Shown piece by piece: positions 42,985 to 43,248 of a stretch of DNA of 43,248 nucleotides. The notes below the pieces were generated by a model that saw only the letters and a list, made by a program, of their open reading frames with translations, had not been told where the DNA came from and made no database searches. The position numbers were made by a program, and so were the translations under genes. Each line of letters begins with the position of its first letter. Within the stretch, counting starts at the first letter, position 1. This DNA comes from Bacteroidota bacterium (lineage in GTDB: Bacteria > Bacteroidota > Bacteroidia > 2-12-FULL-35-15), in assembly GCA_947466965.1 (NCBI GenBank), contig CANIFU010000020.1:1-43248 (forward strand), given 5' to 3'.

Positions 42985-43248
42985 TTATTTATTTACAGTT
43001 GGTTTATGACTCGCTTTAATGTCTTTTCCTAGCCTTTGCAAGTAAGCTATTATCGCAATAATCTCTCTGTCACTTGCCGTTTCAATCTTATCTTTTTTCA
43101 GATTTGTAGCTATTGAATCTGCTTGTTTCATCAAATCAACATTTGCAATTTTATCGTAACCTTTAGGATATGGCACACCCAACGTTATCATAGCTCTTAT
43201 TTTAGCTGAAGTAGAAGCCGTATCGATAGCATCATCCAACAAGAATGC
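42985..43248 (-). CDS. ccoO: cbb3 oxidase subunit CcoO, C-terminal end (continues beyond window)
   Basis: The frame is open to the right edge, so the 5' part is missing. The last 87 residues (AFLLDDAIDTASTSAKIRAM, GVPYPKGY, EIIAIIAYLQRLGKDI) match the end of the membrane-bound mono-haem subunit CcoO. In Bacteroidota it is often fused to CcoN; whether it is here cannot be seen. Confidence 0.88.
   Translation of the reverse strand, partial: AFLLDDAIDTASTSAKIRAMITLGVPYPKGYDKIANVDLMKQADSIATNLKKDKIETASDREIIAIIAYLQRLGKDIKASHKPTVNK

Overview
The window comes from a chromosome of an AT-rich aerobic member of the Bacteroidota. The signs are a type IX secretion type B sorting domain at the left edge, Rho with a long hydrophilic insert, DUF4199 and Mpl genes, promoters of the Bacteroidota type (TTG, about 19 bp, TAnnTTTG), almost no Shine-Dalgarno sequences, and a cbb3 oxidase operon with a single-haem CcoP. 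I cannot name the genus.

Layout. 1-5.7 kb is housekeeping: the 3' end of a large PKD-repeat surface protein, a YfcE-type phosphoesterase, rho, a DUF4199 membrane protein and mpl. At 6.09-6.30 kb lie tRNA-Arg(TCT) and tRNA-Pro(TGG), sharing one promoter on the minus strand. 6.3-22.9 kb is an accessory region: AT-rich, gene-poor, with many unrecognised small or secreted proteins, a WYL-domain regulator next to a NADAR-family protein, a methyltransferase gene broken by one stop codon, a possible uracil-DNA-glycosylase-fold protein, a MORN-repeat protein, a gene shifted at an A8 tract, a secreted protein of six 20-residue repeats, and a run of five unknown genes bracketed by a 22-bp direct repeat. 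It ends at the C-terminal remnant of a serine recombinase beside tRNA-Ser(GCT), which suggests a decayed mobile region.

23.5-28.4 kb is one aromatic-catabolism operon, paaABCD-hmgA-hpd, closed by a strong terminator. It joins phenylacetyl-CoA epoxidation to tyrosine breakdown; paaE is not in it. 28.5-32.3 kb is a regulatory block: a TerB-like protein, a receiver-CRP/FNR fusion, a CDF cation transporter and a PAS histidine kinase whose PAS domain resembles FixL. 32.5-34.0 kb carries a small coiled-coil protein and a fatty acid desaturase.

34.1-43.2 kb is a tightly packed minus-strand operon: ccoO (partial), ccoQ, ccoP, ccoG, fixH, a TauE/SafE-like protein, a PLP decarboxylase, an ETHE1-type hydrolase with two rhodanese domains, a PTPS/QueD-family enzyme, hemN and a membrane protein. 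ccoQ (59 residues) is easy to overlook.

How the parts may work together. The kinase and the receiver-CRP fusion look like a FixL/FixJ-FixK pathway shortened to two proteins. A palindrome TGAC-N4-GTCA (or a one-base variant) lies 37-66 bp upstream of a TAnnTTTG element at the promoters of paaA (two copies), the fusion regulator and the kinase. This points to an oxygen- or redox-responsive circuit that controls itself and the oxygen-dependent phenylacetate/tyrosine operon. That circuit, and the WYL-NADAR pair with a 12-bp inverted repeat over the NADAR promoter, are the two best candidates for an undescribed system here.
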